Positions 16,012 through 23,621 of a DNA stretch of 41,748 nt are shown piece after piece. Below the pieces are notes generated by a model. The model ran no database searches. It saw only the letters and a list, made by a program, of their open reading frames with translations, and was not told the origin of the DNA. How positions within the stretch are numbered: the first letter of the stretch is position 1; each line of letters begins with the position of its first letter. Both the position numbers and the translations under genes were made by a program. The stretch comes from Alphaproteobacteria bacterium (GTDB lineage: Bacteria > Pseudomonadota > Alphaproteobacteria > Reyranellales > JAQSWP01): positions 1 to 41,748 of the forward strand of contig JAQSWP010000029.1 of the NCBI GenBank assembly GCA_029266575.1, read 5' to 3'.

Positions 16012-17877
16012 ATGGTTCATTCCACCATCCGCGCCACGTTTGAGGCTGTCCTGCCACTGCACGACGCGGGCGATAGCGCCGAAGTGGCGCGCGCGGTGCG
16101 GCAGGGACGCACGTTGCGCGAGCTGTTCAGCCGCGAGCAGCTGCTGCGCATCAATGTGGTTGCCGCCGGCAGCGAGTTGCCGCACTTCGCCGAGCATCTG
16201 TGGCCGCTGCAAAGCGATTGGCTGCAATATCGCTTCTTCGATCTGGCCGCGGTGAGCCCGGGTCTCGACGCCAATCCTGCCGATTTCCGGCGCAAAGCGC
16301 AGATTGCCAGGATGGCCGGAGGCGACTGGCTTGGAGTGCGGCACTGGCTGGCCCTGGATGCGCGCATTGCCTGCGTGCGGAAATTCGGTATCGCCGATCT
16401 GTTTGCGGCCGAGCGGGCCCTGATGGATGTTCGCGGCGTAACGGTGGCGGAAGCCGGTCAAGCCTGGGCGACGCGACAGGTGCTTGGCATGGTCGCGCCG
16501 CCAGCGACGTTTGCCTGCGGCACGCTGCCGCAAATCTACGCGACGCCCATCATGCGGGCGCTGCAGGAGATCATCCGTTCCCTGCACGGGCGGCCGTGGA
16601 TCGAACTCCTGTTGGACGAAGAAGCAGCCGGGCACTATCGCCGCACCGGCGCGAGCTGGAGCGAAGCCATGCTCTACTATGCGGTCGCTGCCCGCACGGG
16701 AATGCTGCGGCGGATGCATGCGCTGTCAGGCATCGACACGCCGCATCGCCTGGCCGCAATCTTCGACGCCGATGCAGGTTCAGCTCTGCCGGACCAGCCG
16801 GACCAACGTCCGCTGGCCACGCCGCAATCCTCCCCTGCGCCCTTGGCCTTAACGGCGTCGCCGGCGCCGCTGGCCGACGATGCGTTCGAGCAGGAGGCAA
16901 CGCCTACCTATATGCGCGCGCGAATCCTCTGCCACGAGCCGCTGCTGGTGTGGGGCGCGCAAGATCGAACTGGCCTGGCCAATCTGTTGCGAAATGGAGT
17001 GATGGAGCCGTTCCGCGCCGTTCCCGCGCTGGTTCTGGTGTCGCTGCCCAGCAGCCGCGAAGCGCCGCACGACATGCTGGTGTTGGCGGCAGCGATCGCG
17101 CGGCGTCGGCGCGAGTTGCCGCAGCACACGATCCTGGTGCTGTGCAATACGGAATGCGAAGTCAACGGGCTACGCGAACTGGGCGTCGATTGCGTGCTGG
17201 CCAACCATAATTTGTTTCTCGACGAGCGACCGTTCCTGGCCGCGCCCGAGGTGCAGCCCGAATTCGACGCCGTCTACAATGCCGGCTTTCATCCGGCAAA
17301 GCGGCACCGGCTGGCCGCGGACATCGCATCGCTGGCGCTGATTTTTCCCAACTGGCACGACGAATACGTCGAATACGCGGCCGAATCGAAACGGTCGCTG
17401 GCGCACGCGGTCTTCCTCAATCAGCCGACGGCGGAGTCGGAATACCAGTTCTTCGACCGCAACAAGCTTGCCGCGCAATTGGCGCGGGCGCGCGTTGGTC
17501 TTTGCCTTTCCGATATCGAAGGATCGATGCGGGCCAGTATCGAATATCTCTTCGCCGGCCTGCCCATCGTCTCGACCCTCAATCGCGGGGGGCGCGACCA
17601 GTTTTTCGACGCCGACGTTTGCGTCACGGTGCCGCCGTCACCCAAGCTGATCGCCGAGGCCGTGCGCGAACTCATCCGCCTCGACCTTCCGCGCTCCTGG
17701 GTCCGGCAACGGACCATGCACAAGCTGGCGTCGCATCGCGAGCGGCTGATCGCGGCGGTGCAGCAGGCGATGCTGGCAATGGGCTGCGAGCGTATGCCGA
17801 AAGTCGACTGGCCGTGGCTGGTCGAGGCGCGCGGCCACTATTCCATCGCCGATTTTCACAAAGCGGCGGCGCGATGA
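16012..17877 (+). CDS. Fused glycosyltransferase 1: degenerate DUF6492-like domain plus GT4-like domain
   Basis: A 621-residue protein. Residues 8-250 resemble the DUF6492 glycosyltransferase-like domain (RRKAQIARMA, then HWLALDARIACVRKFG), but the DxD motif found in the related gene at 18177 (LDAD) is LDAR here (116-118), and a proline-rich linker (about 258-295) replaces some 60 residues of that paralogue. The C-terminal half (about 300-600) is a GT-B type module with VLCNTE, FDAVYNAGFHPAKRH (418-432), and the E-x7-E motif (Glu503, Glu511) inside EGSMRASIEYLFAGLPIVST, then GGRDQFFD. So the N-terminal catalytic site looks lost while the C-terminal one looks intact. The start is ATG 16012, 24 bases past the ancestral end of the methyltransferase. 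Probably builds a surface glycan. Confidence 0.85.
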   Translation: MVHSTIRATFEAVLPLHDAGDSAEVARAVRQGRTLRELFSREQLLRINVVAAGSELPHFAEHLWPLQSDWLQYRFFDLAAVSPGLDANPADFRRKAQIARMAGGDWLGVRHWLALDARIACVRKFGIADLFAAERALMDVRGVTVAEAGQAWATRQVLGMVAPPATFACGTLPQIYATPIMRALQEIIRSLHGRPWIELLLDEEAAGHYRRTGASWSEAMLYYAVAARTGMLRRMHALSGIDTPHRLAAIFDADAGSALPDQPDQRPLATPQSSPAPLALTASPAPLADDAFEQEATPTYMRARILCHEPLLVWGAQDRTGLANLLRNGVMEPFRAVPALVLVSLPSSREAPHDMLVLAAAIARRRRELPQHTILVLCNTECEVNGLRELGVDCVLANHNLFLDERPFLAAPEVQPEFDAVYNAGFHPAKRHRLAADIASLALIFPNWHDEYVEYAAESKRSLAHAVFLNQPTAESEYQFFDRNKLAAQLARARVGLCLSDIEGSMRASIEYLFAGLPIVSTLNRGGRDQFFDADVCVTVPPSPKLIAEAVRELIRLDLPRSWVRQRTMHKLASHRERLIAAVQQAMLAMGCERMPKVDWPWLVEARGHYSIADFHKAAAR

Positions 17878-17884
17878 ACCCGGC

Positions 17885-18070
17885 TTATTGGGCCAGCGGT
17901 TTGATCATCGACCATAACAGCCCGAACAGCATGAACAGGCTGGCGATCGCCGCAACCCATTTCAGCCAGCGCCGCCGCGGCGGCGCCGCTTCGTCGGCTT
18001 CGTCGTAATCGCGATTGCGCCATTCGCGATGCGGCGCGGCGCCGGAGCCGGGTTTGGTGCTGGGGTCCAT
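17885..18070 (-). CDS. Small single-helix membrane protein, unknown
   Basis: A possible 61-residue protein on the strand opposite to the two long glycosyltransferase genes, ending 7 bases from the first. It has a hydrophilic, charged N-terminus (WRNRDYDEADEAAPPRRR) followed by one membrane helix (WLKWVAAIASLFMLFGLLW) and a short tail, as expected of a real small tail-anchored protein. There is no strong ribosome site before ATG 18070. It fills an otherwise empty 299-base gap. Function unknown; it could be a chance frame. Confidence 0.5.
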   Translation of the reverse strand: MDPSTKPGSGAAPHREWRNRDYDEADEAAPPRRRWLKWVAAIASLFMLFGLLWSMIKPLAQ

Positions 18071-18176
18071 AGCGCTGCAGTCTAGACAACTGCAGGATGC
18101 AGTCCAAGGAGTGACGCTGGAACAACCTTGTGGCTATATGCCACTGTCGTTGGTGTAACAAAGAATTTGCGGAGCC

Positions 18177-20150
18177 ATGACCGACTTTTCCTCGCGTACG
18201 ACGTTGCAGGCGGTGATGCCGCTGGCTCTCGAAGGCAGTCGTGATGGCAACGATCTCGCCCGGGCAGTCACTCAGGGGCGAACCCTGCGCCATTTTTTCC
18301 GCCACGACGAATTGCTGTGCGTCAACGTGGTCGGCCGCGCCCATGAACTGCCGCAGATCGCCGCCGCCCTGAAGCCACTGGAAACCGATTGGCTGCAGTA
18401 CCGGCTGATCGACGAGATCATGGTCCATCCGGGCATGACCGGTCTTCCCGTCAGTGGCTGGCACAAGCAGCAGGTCGTCAAAATGGCGGCGCCGGAATGG
18501 TTGCGGGCCCCGCTCTGGCTGACGCTCGATGCCGATGTCATCTGCACCCAGCCGTTTGGCGTCGATGACGTGGCGCCCGGCGGCCGCGGCCTCCTGTCCG
18601 TCGATGACGTCAATGAAACCTCGATCTACCAGCGATGGGCCTGGGCATCGCGCGAAGTGCTGGGCATGGCAACGCCGCCGATCTCGATTTCGACCAGCAT
18701 CACGCCGTTGACCTATGCAGCGCCAATCATGCGCGCCTGCTATCAGGTGATCGAGGCCGTGCATGGCAGGCCGTGGAAGGACGTGCTGCTGGATGCCGCG
18801 CTCGTCGCCGGGCTGGTGCAGCGGTATGGCCAGGGGTGGACCGAAAATCAGGTCTATCACACGGTCGGAGCGCGGTTCGGCATGCTGCGGACGTATCATG
18901 CGATCTCCGGCATCGATGTGGCGCACTCGCTGGTAGGGGGCGGCATCTGGCGCGACCAGGATTGGCCCGACTGGAACGTCGAAGCCGCCTTCCGGCGCGA
19001 GCATTTCGGAATTTTCCAGGTGTGCAGCTCGTACACCGGCATGCCGGCCGAATTCGTCGCCACGAAGGTAGAGCCGTTTTTGAAGGAGACCGCGCCCGAG
19101 CCGCGGCCGTTCCACGGCGTACTGCTCGACGAAGCGGTCGAGAAACGACCGACTGGCAGCGAGTTCCGCGGCCGGATCCTGTGCCGCAAGCCGCTGGTCG
19201 TCCTGGGGCCGTTTGATGAAGTGAATGCCGATTGGACCAATATTCTGGCGCACGGGGTCCTGCAGCCGCTGCAGCATCTGGCCGCCGTGGTGATCGTCAC
19301 CCTGCCGTATAGCCGCGAGGCGGCGGAGAAATGCAAACTGCTTGCGGCGCGCATCGCGCGGCGCCAGCGCGAAGCGCCGCAGCATCGGTTCATCGTCCTT
19401 TGCAACACCGAGGTCGAGGTCGAGAATTTTCGCCAGCTTGGCTTGAATGCCGCTCTCGTCAGCCACAACGCACTGCTCGACGAACGGAACTTTCTTTCCC
19501 ATATCAAGGTGCAGCCGGAGTTCGATGCGGTCTACAACGCCGGCTTCCATCCCGCCAAGCGCCACCAACTGGCGGCGCAGATCGACTCGCTGGCCTTGAT
19601 CTACGCCAACTGGCACGACCTGCCCGAAAATGCCCAATACGCCGCCGAAGCCAAGCAGGCTTTGGCGCATGCGGTGCATCTCAACCGACCTCGGCCACAG
19701 GATGCCTATCGCTATTTCAAGCGGCACGAACTTGCCGGGCAACTGCAGCGCGCCCGGGTCGGCCTTTGCCTCTCGGAAGAGGAGGGATCGATGCGTGCCA
19801 GCATGGAATACCTGTTCGCCGGCCTGCCGCTGGTCTCGACCTTCAGCCGCGGCGGCCGCGACCAGTTCTTCGATGCCGATTATTGCGCCGTCGTGCCGCC
19901 CGATCCGGCGATGATCGCGCAGGCGGTGCGGGAGCTTGCGGCGCGTAATGTGCCGCGTTCCCACGTCCAACGCCGCACCATGCACAAATTGACGGCCCAT
20001 CGCGAACGGATGGTCCAGATCGTGCAGCAGGCAATCGCTTCGCTGGGTCATCAAGGGCGGGCCGGCATCACCTGGCCGTGGTGGGATTACGAGCGCACCT
20101 TCACGGCGGAAAGCTTCCGGCGCGAGCTGTTGGCCGAACCAGCGTCATAA
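18177..20150 (+). CDS. Fused glycosyltransferase 2: DUF6492-like domain plus GT4-like domain
   Basis: A 657-residue paralogue of the protein at 16012-17877 with both halves apparently complete. The N-terminal DUF6492-like domain has GWHKQQVVKMA (94-104), LWLTLDADVICTQPF with the metal-binding DAD at 118-120, and WTENQVYHTVGARFG (221-235). The C-terminal module begins near residue 333 and has VLCNTE, FDAVYNAGFHPAKRH (449-463), SLALIYANWHD, and E-x7-E (Glu536, Glu544) in EGSMRASMEYLFAGLPLVST. The start is ATG 18177 behind GCGGAG. Two catalytic modules in one chain suggest addition of two sugars in sequence, or one donor and one acceptor module. It overlaps the 3' end of the opposite-strand gene by 6 bases. 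Donor and acceptor are unknown. Confidence 0.88.
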   Translation: MTDFSSRTTLQAVMPLALEGSRDGNDLARAVTQGRTLRHFFRHDELLCVNVVGRAHELPQIAAALKPLETDWLQYRLIDEIMVHPGMTGLPVSGWHKQQVVKMAAPEWLRAPLWLTLDADVICTQPFGVDDVAPGGRGLLSVDDVNETSIYQRWAWASREVLGMATPPISISTSITPLTYAAPIMRACYQVIEAVHGRPWKDVLLDAALVAGLVQRYGQGWTENQVYHTVGARFGMLRTYHAISGIDVAHSLVGGGIWRDQDWPDWNVEAAFRREHFGIFQVCSSYTGMPAEFVATKVEPFLKETAPEPRPFHGVLLDEAVEKRPTGSEFRGRILCRKPLVVLGPFDEVNADWTNILAHGVLQPLQHLAAVVIVTLPYSREAAEKCKLLAARIARRQREAPQHRFIVLCNTEVEVENFRQLGLNAALVSHNALLDERNFLSHIKVQPEFDAVYNAGFHPAKRHQLAAQIDSLALIYANWHDLPENAQYAAEAKQALAHAVHLNRPRPQDAYRYFKRHELAGQLQRARVGLCLSEEEGSMRASMEYLFAGLPLVSTFSRGGRDQFFDADYCAVVPPDPAMIAQAVRELAARNVPRSHVQRRTMHKLTAHRERMVQIVQQAIASLGHQGRAGITWPWWDYERTFTAESFRRELLAEPAS

Positions 20151-21416
20151 CGGTTCGCCGCGCTCGTCGCGACATACGATGGGGCGCGGCAGCGTTTGCA
20201 CGTCGTCGAATTCCACCCGCAGCGCCAGGGCTTCCCGCGGCGAGGCGGCGTGCTGCATCGCATGGCCAAGGGCCCGCTGCTGATCCCGGCGAATCTGGAC
20301 CAGCGCCACCCAGGCGATATCCGAGAGCGACGCCGAATCCGGCAGCAGCCTGTAGCGCGTCATGGCGTCGGATGCCTTCATCGTATTGAGGAATTCCCAG
20401 GTGACCGCGACGGTCAGCCATTTGTCCGGTGGCACGATTTCGATCGTCCGCGCCGCGTGCGCCGTTGGAATGATCATGTTGGAGCCATGCACGCCGATGC
20501 AGAGGTGGCTTTTGCCCAGGACCTTGGCCCAGGCGCGTTCGACCGCAGGGTCATGCTGCTCAAGGCGCAGGTCCTGCGTCCAGGACGGGAATTCGCCGTA
20601 ACTGCCGTAGCCGACGACGTGCGCCCGCAGATCGGGAATGTGCTGGCGAAGCGTCTCCAACAGCAGCGTATAGAGCCGCAATTGTTCGGCGAGCGCTTCC
20701 TCTTTCGGCAAGGACCGGCCGCGCAGGGTCCAGCAGCGGTCTTCGCGCCAACTGACCGTGACGCGGGCAGGGCCGATGCCGGCGTTGCGCGGAGCGACGC
20801 TGGAGTAGTCCTGAATTCGCACGGTTTGGTTCCAGGCGAGATCGAGATAACGCAATCGACTGCGGCCGGCCGCCAGTTGCGCGACGTCGAGGGCGACCTG
20901 CGCGTTCCAGCGGCAGAAATGGGCCCGCTCCTGTTCGCGCACCACCCAGACCTCGTCGATGCTCCCAGGCACCAGCCACTCGAGGAAATCGGGCACGATG
21001 GCGAGAACGCTGACGCCGGCAATGTCCTTGACGGCGCTGCAGCTGAACAGCTTGTGCAGGCAATGGCCGTAGATGACGTCGAGCGCGTTGACGATGATCA
21101 CGTCCGGCCCCAGCGGCCGGCGCGTCTGCCTGTCGATCGGCGGCGGCTTGCGGTCGCGCGAGCCAAGCGCCGTCAGCAACTGGTTGTGGTACCAGCCCGG
21201 CGCCGTACTGTGGACTTCGCCGCTGTCGATGTCGCAATGGAACTCGATGGTGCTGGCAAAATCGACATGCAACCGGCTGAGAAAGCGGCGGCGGCAGGCG
21301 GGGCAGAGCGTCAGAGCGAAGACGAACATACCGGGCAGCGTGAAGCCCTGGACCGCAAGTTCGGCGCCGCAAGGACAGGCGAACCGATCTTCGGGGAGTG
21401 GCAGCAGATCGATCAT
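20145..21416 (-). CDS. GT61/DUF563-like putative glycosyltransferase with N-terminal zinc knuckle
   Basis: A 423-residue soluble protein. Near the N-terminus Cys14, Cys16, Cys38 and Cys41 (CPC and CPAC) could bind zinc, which is unusual for a glycosyltransferase. The C-terminal part contains HLCIGVHGSNMIIPTAHAAR followed by TIEIVPPDKW (305-333). This closely resembles the G-x-H-G-(A/S)-x-(L/M)-xN/P...EI-P block of GT61/DUF563 enzymes, in which a sugar nucleotide is bound. The middle part (100-300) has no motif I know. It lies between the second fused glycosyltransferase and the short ones, on the opposite strand, so a role in the same glycan is likely but inferred. The start is ATG 21416. Confidence 0.7.
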   Translation of the reverse strand: MIDLLPLPEDRFACPCGAELAVQGFTLPGMFVFALTLCPACRRRFLSRLHVDFASTIEFHCDIDSGEVHSTAPGWYHNQLLTALGSRDRKPPPIDRQTRRPLGPDVIIVNALDVIYGHCLHKLFSCSAVKDIAGVSVLAIVPDFLEWLVPGSIDEVWVVREQERAHFCRWNAQVALDVAQLAAGRSRLRYLDLAWNQTVRIQDYSSVAPRNAGIGPARVTVSWREDRCWTLRGRSLPKEEALAEQLRLYTLLLETLRQHIPDLRAHVVGYGSYGEFPSWTQDLRLEQHDPAVERAWAKVLGKSHLCIGVHGSNMIIPTAHAARTIEIVPPDKWLTVAVTWEFLNTMKASDAMTRYRLLPDSASLSDIAWVALVQIRRDQQRALGHAMQHAASPREALALRVEFDDVQTLPRPIVCRDERGEPL

Positions 21417-21569
21417 TGGTCACTTGCTTTGGAAAGGCGGCCGCAGTCTAGCCCGGCCAACGGCAAAATGCGCTGCCGATCGCGTTGCTCGGTGCGGTCG
21501 GCGTCTGTCCAATCCTGTCCGGACATCGAACTTGGCGGCGACGGCGGGCTTGCGGCATAGTGCGCCGCC

Positions 21570-22480
21570 ATGGTTGAGCCGCTGCGCATTCGTTATCGCT
21601 GTCTGTCGGGCGACCCGATCATTCTCGCCGGGCCGTTCGACAATCCGCACAACAATTTCTTCAATCCTGAGATCGTCGCAGCTCTATCGGACCGTGCGGC
21701 GCATTTCATCGTGTTCCAGTCCGCCTCGCTTGAAGAGCCGCGACGTGCGGTGCAGGTGATCGAATTGCTGCGTCAGCGCCGCGCCGACAATCCCCGGCAC
21801 CGCTATTTCGCCACTGCCAACAGCGAAGCCGAACTCGAGATTCTACGCAAGGCCGACATTCCCTGCGGGCTGATAAACGACACTGCCCTGATATCCCGTC
21901 GCTGGCGCTGCTGTTCGTGGATTATCACGGCCAAGGGGCGGACGACGATCGCTATGCCGCCGAACTGCGTGCAAGCCTGAAGCAGGCGACGTTCGTCAAC
22001 CGGCCCCAGCCGCACGATGCCTATCGCTGGTTGGCTTCGCACGAAGTGGTCGAGTGGTGCAACCGCAGCCATGTAGGGCTGTGCCTTTCGGCGTCGGAAG
22101 GGGCGATGCGGGCCAGCATGGAGTATCTGCTGTGCGGCCTGCCGGTGGTGTCGACGCCGTCGATCGGAGGGCGCGACATCTTCTTCCATCCCAGTTTCGC
22201 GCGCATCGTGGAACCCGAGCCGCAGCAGATCGCCGCCGCCGTCGCCACCCTGATCGCCGAGCAAATTCCGCCGGAGCGCATTCGCGGCTACGTCGTGCCG
22301 CGCGTGCGCGCCATGCGCCACCGGTTCCAGTGGCTGGTGCAGACGATCCTGGATGAGGCGGGGGCCGGCCGCATCTTTGCGCCGGATTGGAAGGCGTTCC
22401 TGGCCGGCAACTGGTTGCGCTACAACACGATCGCCGCACTTCTGGCGGAGATCGAGGCGCTGCGAGAGACGGGCCACTGA
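21570..22480 (+). pseudogene. Broken short glycosyltransferase (internal out-of-frame deletion)
   Basis: Two frames that together form most of one glycosyltransferase related to the intact gene at 22480-23526. The first frame (21570 on) gives the N-terminal part up to GLINDTALI, matching ALVSHNALL in the paralogue at 18177. The second frame resumes at SLALLFVDYH, matching SLALIYANWH, and continues through GLCLSASEGAMRASMEYLLC to the stop at 22478-22480. The 35 or so residues between these points in the paralogue, including the FDAVYNAGFHPAKRH motif, are missing. So about 105 bases were lost, with a length not divisible by three. Its stop overlaps the next start (TGATG), as in a translationally coupled pair. 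A sequencing error cannot explain the missing block. Confidence 0.82.
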
Positions 22481-23526
22481 TGCAGCCGGAACTGACGGAC
22501 AGCGCATTCGTGCGGTTGGGCATCGTCAGCGTCGATCCGCTGATCGTGCTCGGCACGCTGGATTTTTCCAACGACGGCCGCAATTTCACCCATCTGCGCG
22601 TGCGCACGGCGCTGGGAGACCGCCCGGCCTATCTCCTCGCCGTGCTGCCCTGGACCCATCAGGCGCCTTTCCATGTGCGGCGCGTGACGGAACTCCTGCA
22701 AGACCAGGCGCGACAGTTTCCGCATCAGCATTTCTGCCTTCTCTGCAATACGCGGGAAGAGATGGAGCTGTTCCGCCAGGCGGGGATCCGCACGGCCTTG
22801 TTCAACCATAATATCTTCATCGATCACGCACTGTTCCGGCCGTTAACGCAGGCGCAGCCGCGTTACGATGCGATCTACAACGCCGCCATGGATCGCTTCA
22901 AACGCCATCACCTGATGGCGGCATTGCGCAGCGGCGTGCTGGTCTATGCCTATTGGGGCGAAAAGAGCGCCAATGCGGGTTACTACGCCGAACTGCGGCA
23001 ACTTTTGCCTCAGTGTCTTTTTGCCAACCAGCCCGACGAGGACCGCCCTTACGAGTATCTGCCGGCGGCCAGAGTCGTCGAGTTCTACAACCAGGCCCGT
23101 GTCGGGCTGTGCCTGTCAGCCGCGGAAGGCGCCATGCGGGCCAGCATGGAGTACCTGCTCTGCGGTCTGCCGGTCGTGACCACGCCCAATGTCGGCGGCC
23201 GCGATCTGTTTTTCGATCCGGCATACGCCATCACTGCCGAACCCGAACCGCAGGCGATCGCGCGCGCGGTCGAGGAACTGATCGCGCGGCAATTGCCGCC
23301 GCAGCAGGTGCGCGACGCCGTGCTGCGCAAGGTCAGGCCGATGCGCCAGGATTTCATCGCGTTGCTGCGGGAAATCTACGCGCGCGAGAGCCGTCCGTGG
23401 CCGCCCGCGGGCTACTTCCGCAATCCATTCCGGCACCCTTACGAGAACGTGATTGGAATCCTGGATTTTCCCGACCAGCTGGCGGCGGCTGAAAAGGCGC
23501 ACGACACGGCGCTCGCCATCGACTGA
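22480..23526 (+). CDS. Short glycosyltransferase of the GT4-like family shared by the cluster
   Basis: A 348-residue single-module glycosyltransferase. It matches the C-terminal halves of the two long proteins in this cluster: LLCNTREEMELFRQAGI, YDAIYNAAMDRFKRHHL (129-145), ARVGLCLSAAEGAMRASMEY with E-x7-E Glu216/Glu224, then LLCGLPVVTTPNVGGRD. It lacks the DUF6492-like domain. The start ATG 22480 shares a base with the stop of the broken gene upstream (TGATG), so translation coupling is likely ancestral. Its C-terminal tail (about 310-348) is longer than that of the broken neighbour. Sugar donor and acceptor unknown. Confidence 0.87.
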   Translation: MQPELTDSAFVRLGIVSVDPLIVLGTLDFSNDGRNFTHLRVRTALGDRPAYLLAVLPWTHQAPFHVRRVTELLQDQARQFPHQHFCLLCNTREEMELFRQAGIRTALFNHNIFIDHALFRPLTQAQPRYDAIYNAAMDRFKRHHLMAALRSGVLVYAYWGEKSANAGYYAELRQLLPQCLFANQPDEDRPYEYLPAARVVEFYNQARVGLCLSAAEGAMRASMEYLLCGLPVVTTPNVGGRDLFFDPAYAITAEPEPQAIARAVEELIARQLPPQQVRDAVLRKVRPMRQDFIALLREIYARESRPWPPAGYFRNPFRHPYENVIGILDFPDQLAAAEKAHDTALAID

Positions 23527-23621
23527 CAACGGCTCAAAACACCGTGAAGTCCCGGCGGAATGACGCTTTGCCGCATTGCCGCCATGCTTGCCGGCCGGCT
23601 TGCTGCTATATAGACAGCGAC

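Noticed and set aside
17856-20054. 732-residue open frame on the minus strand
   Set aside because: Antisense to the second fused glycosyltransferase, which has clear catalytic motifs.
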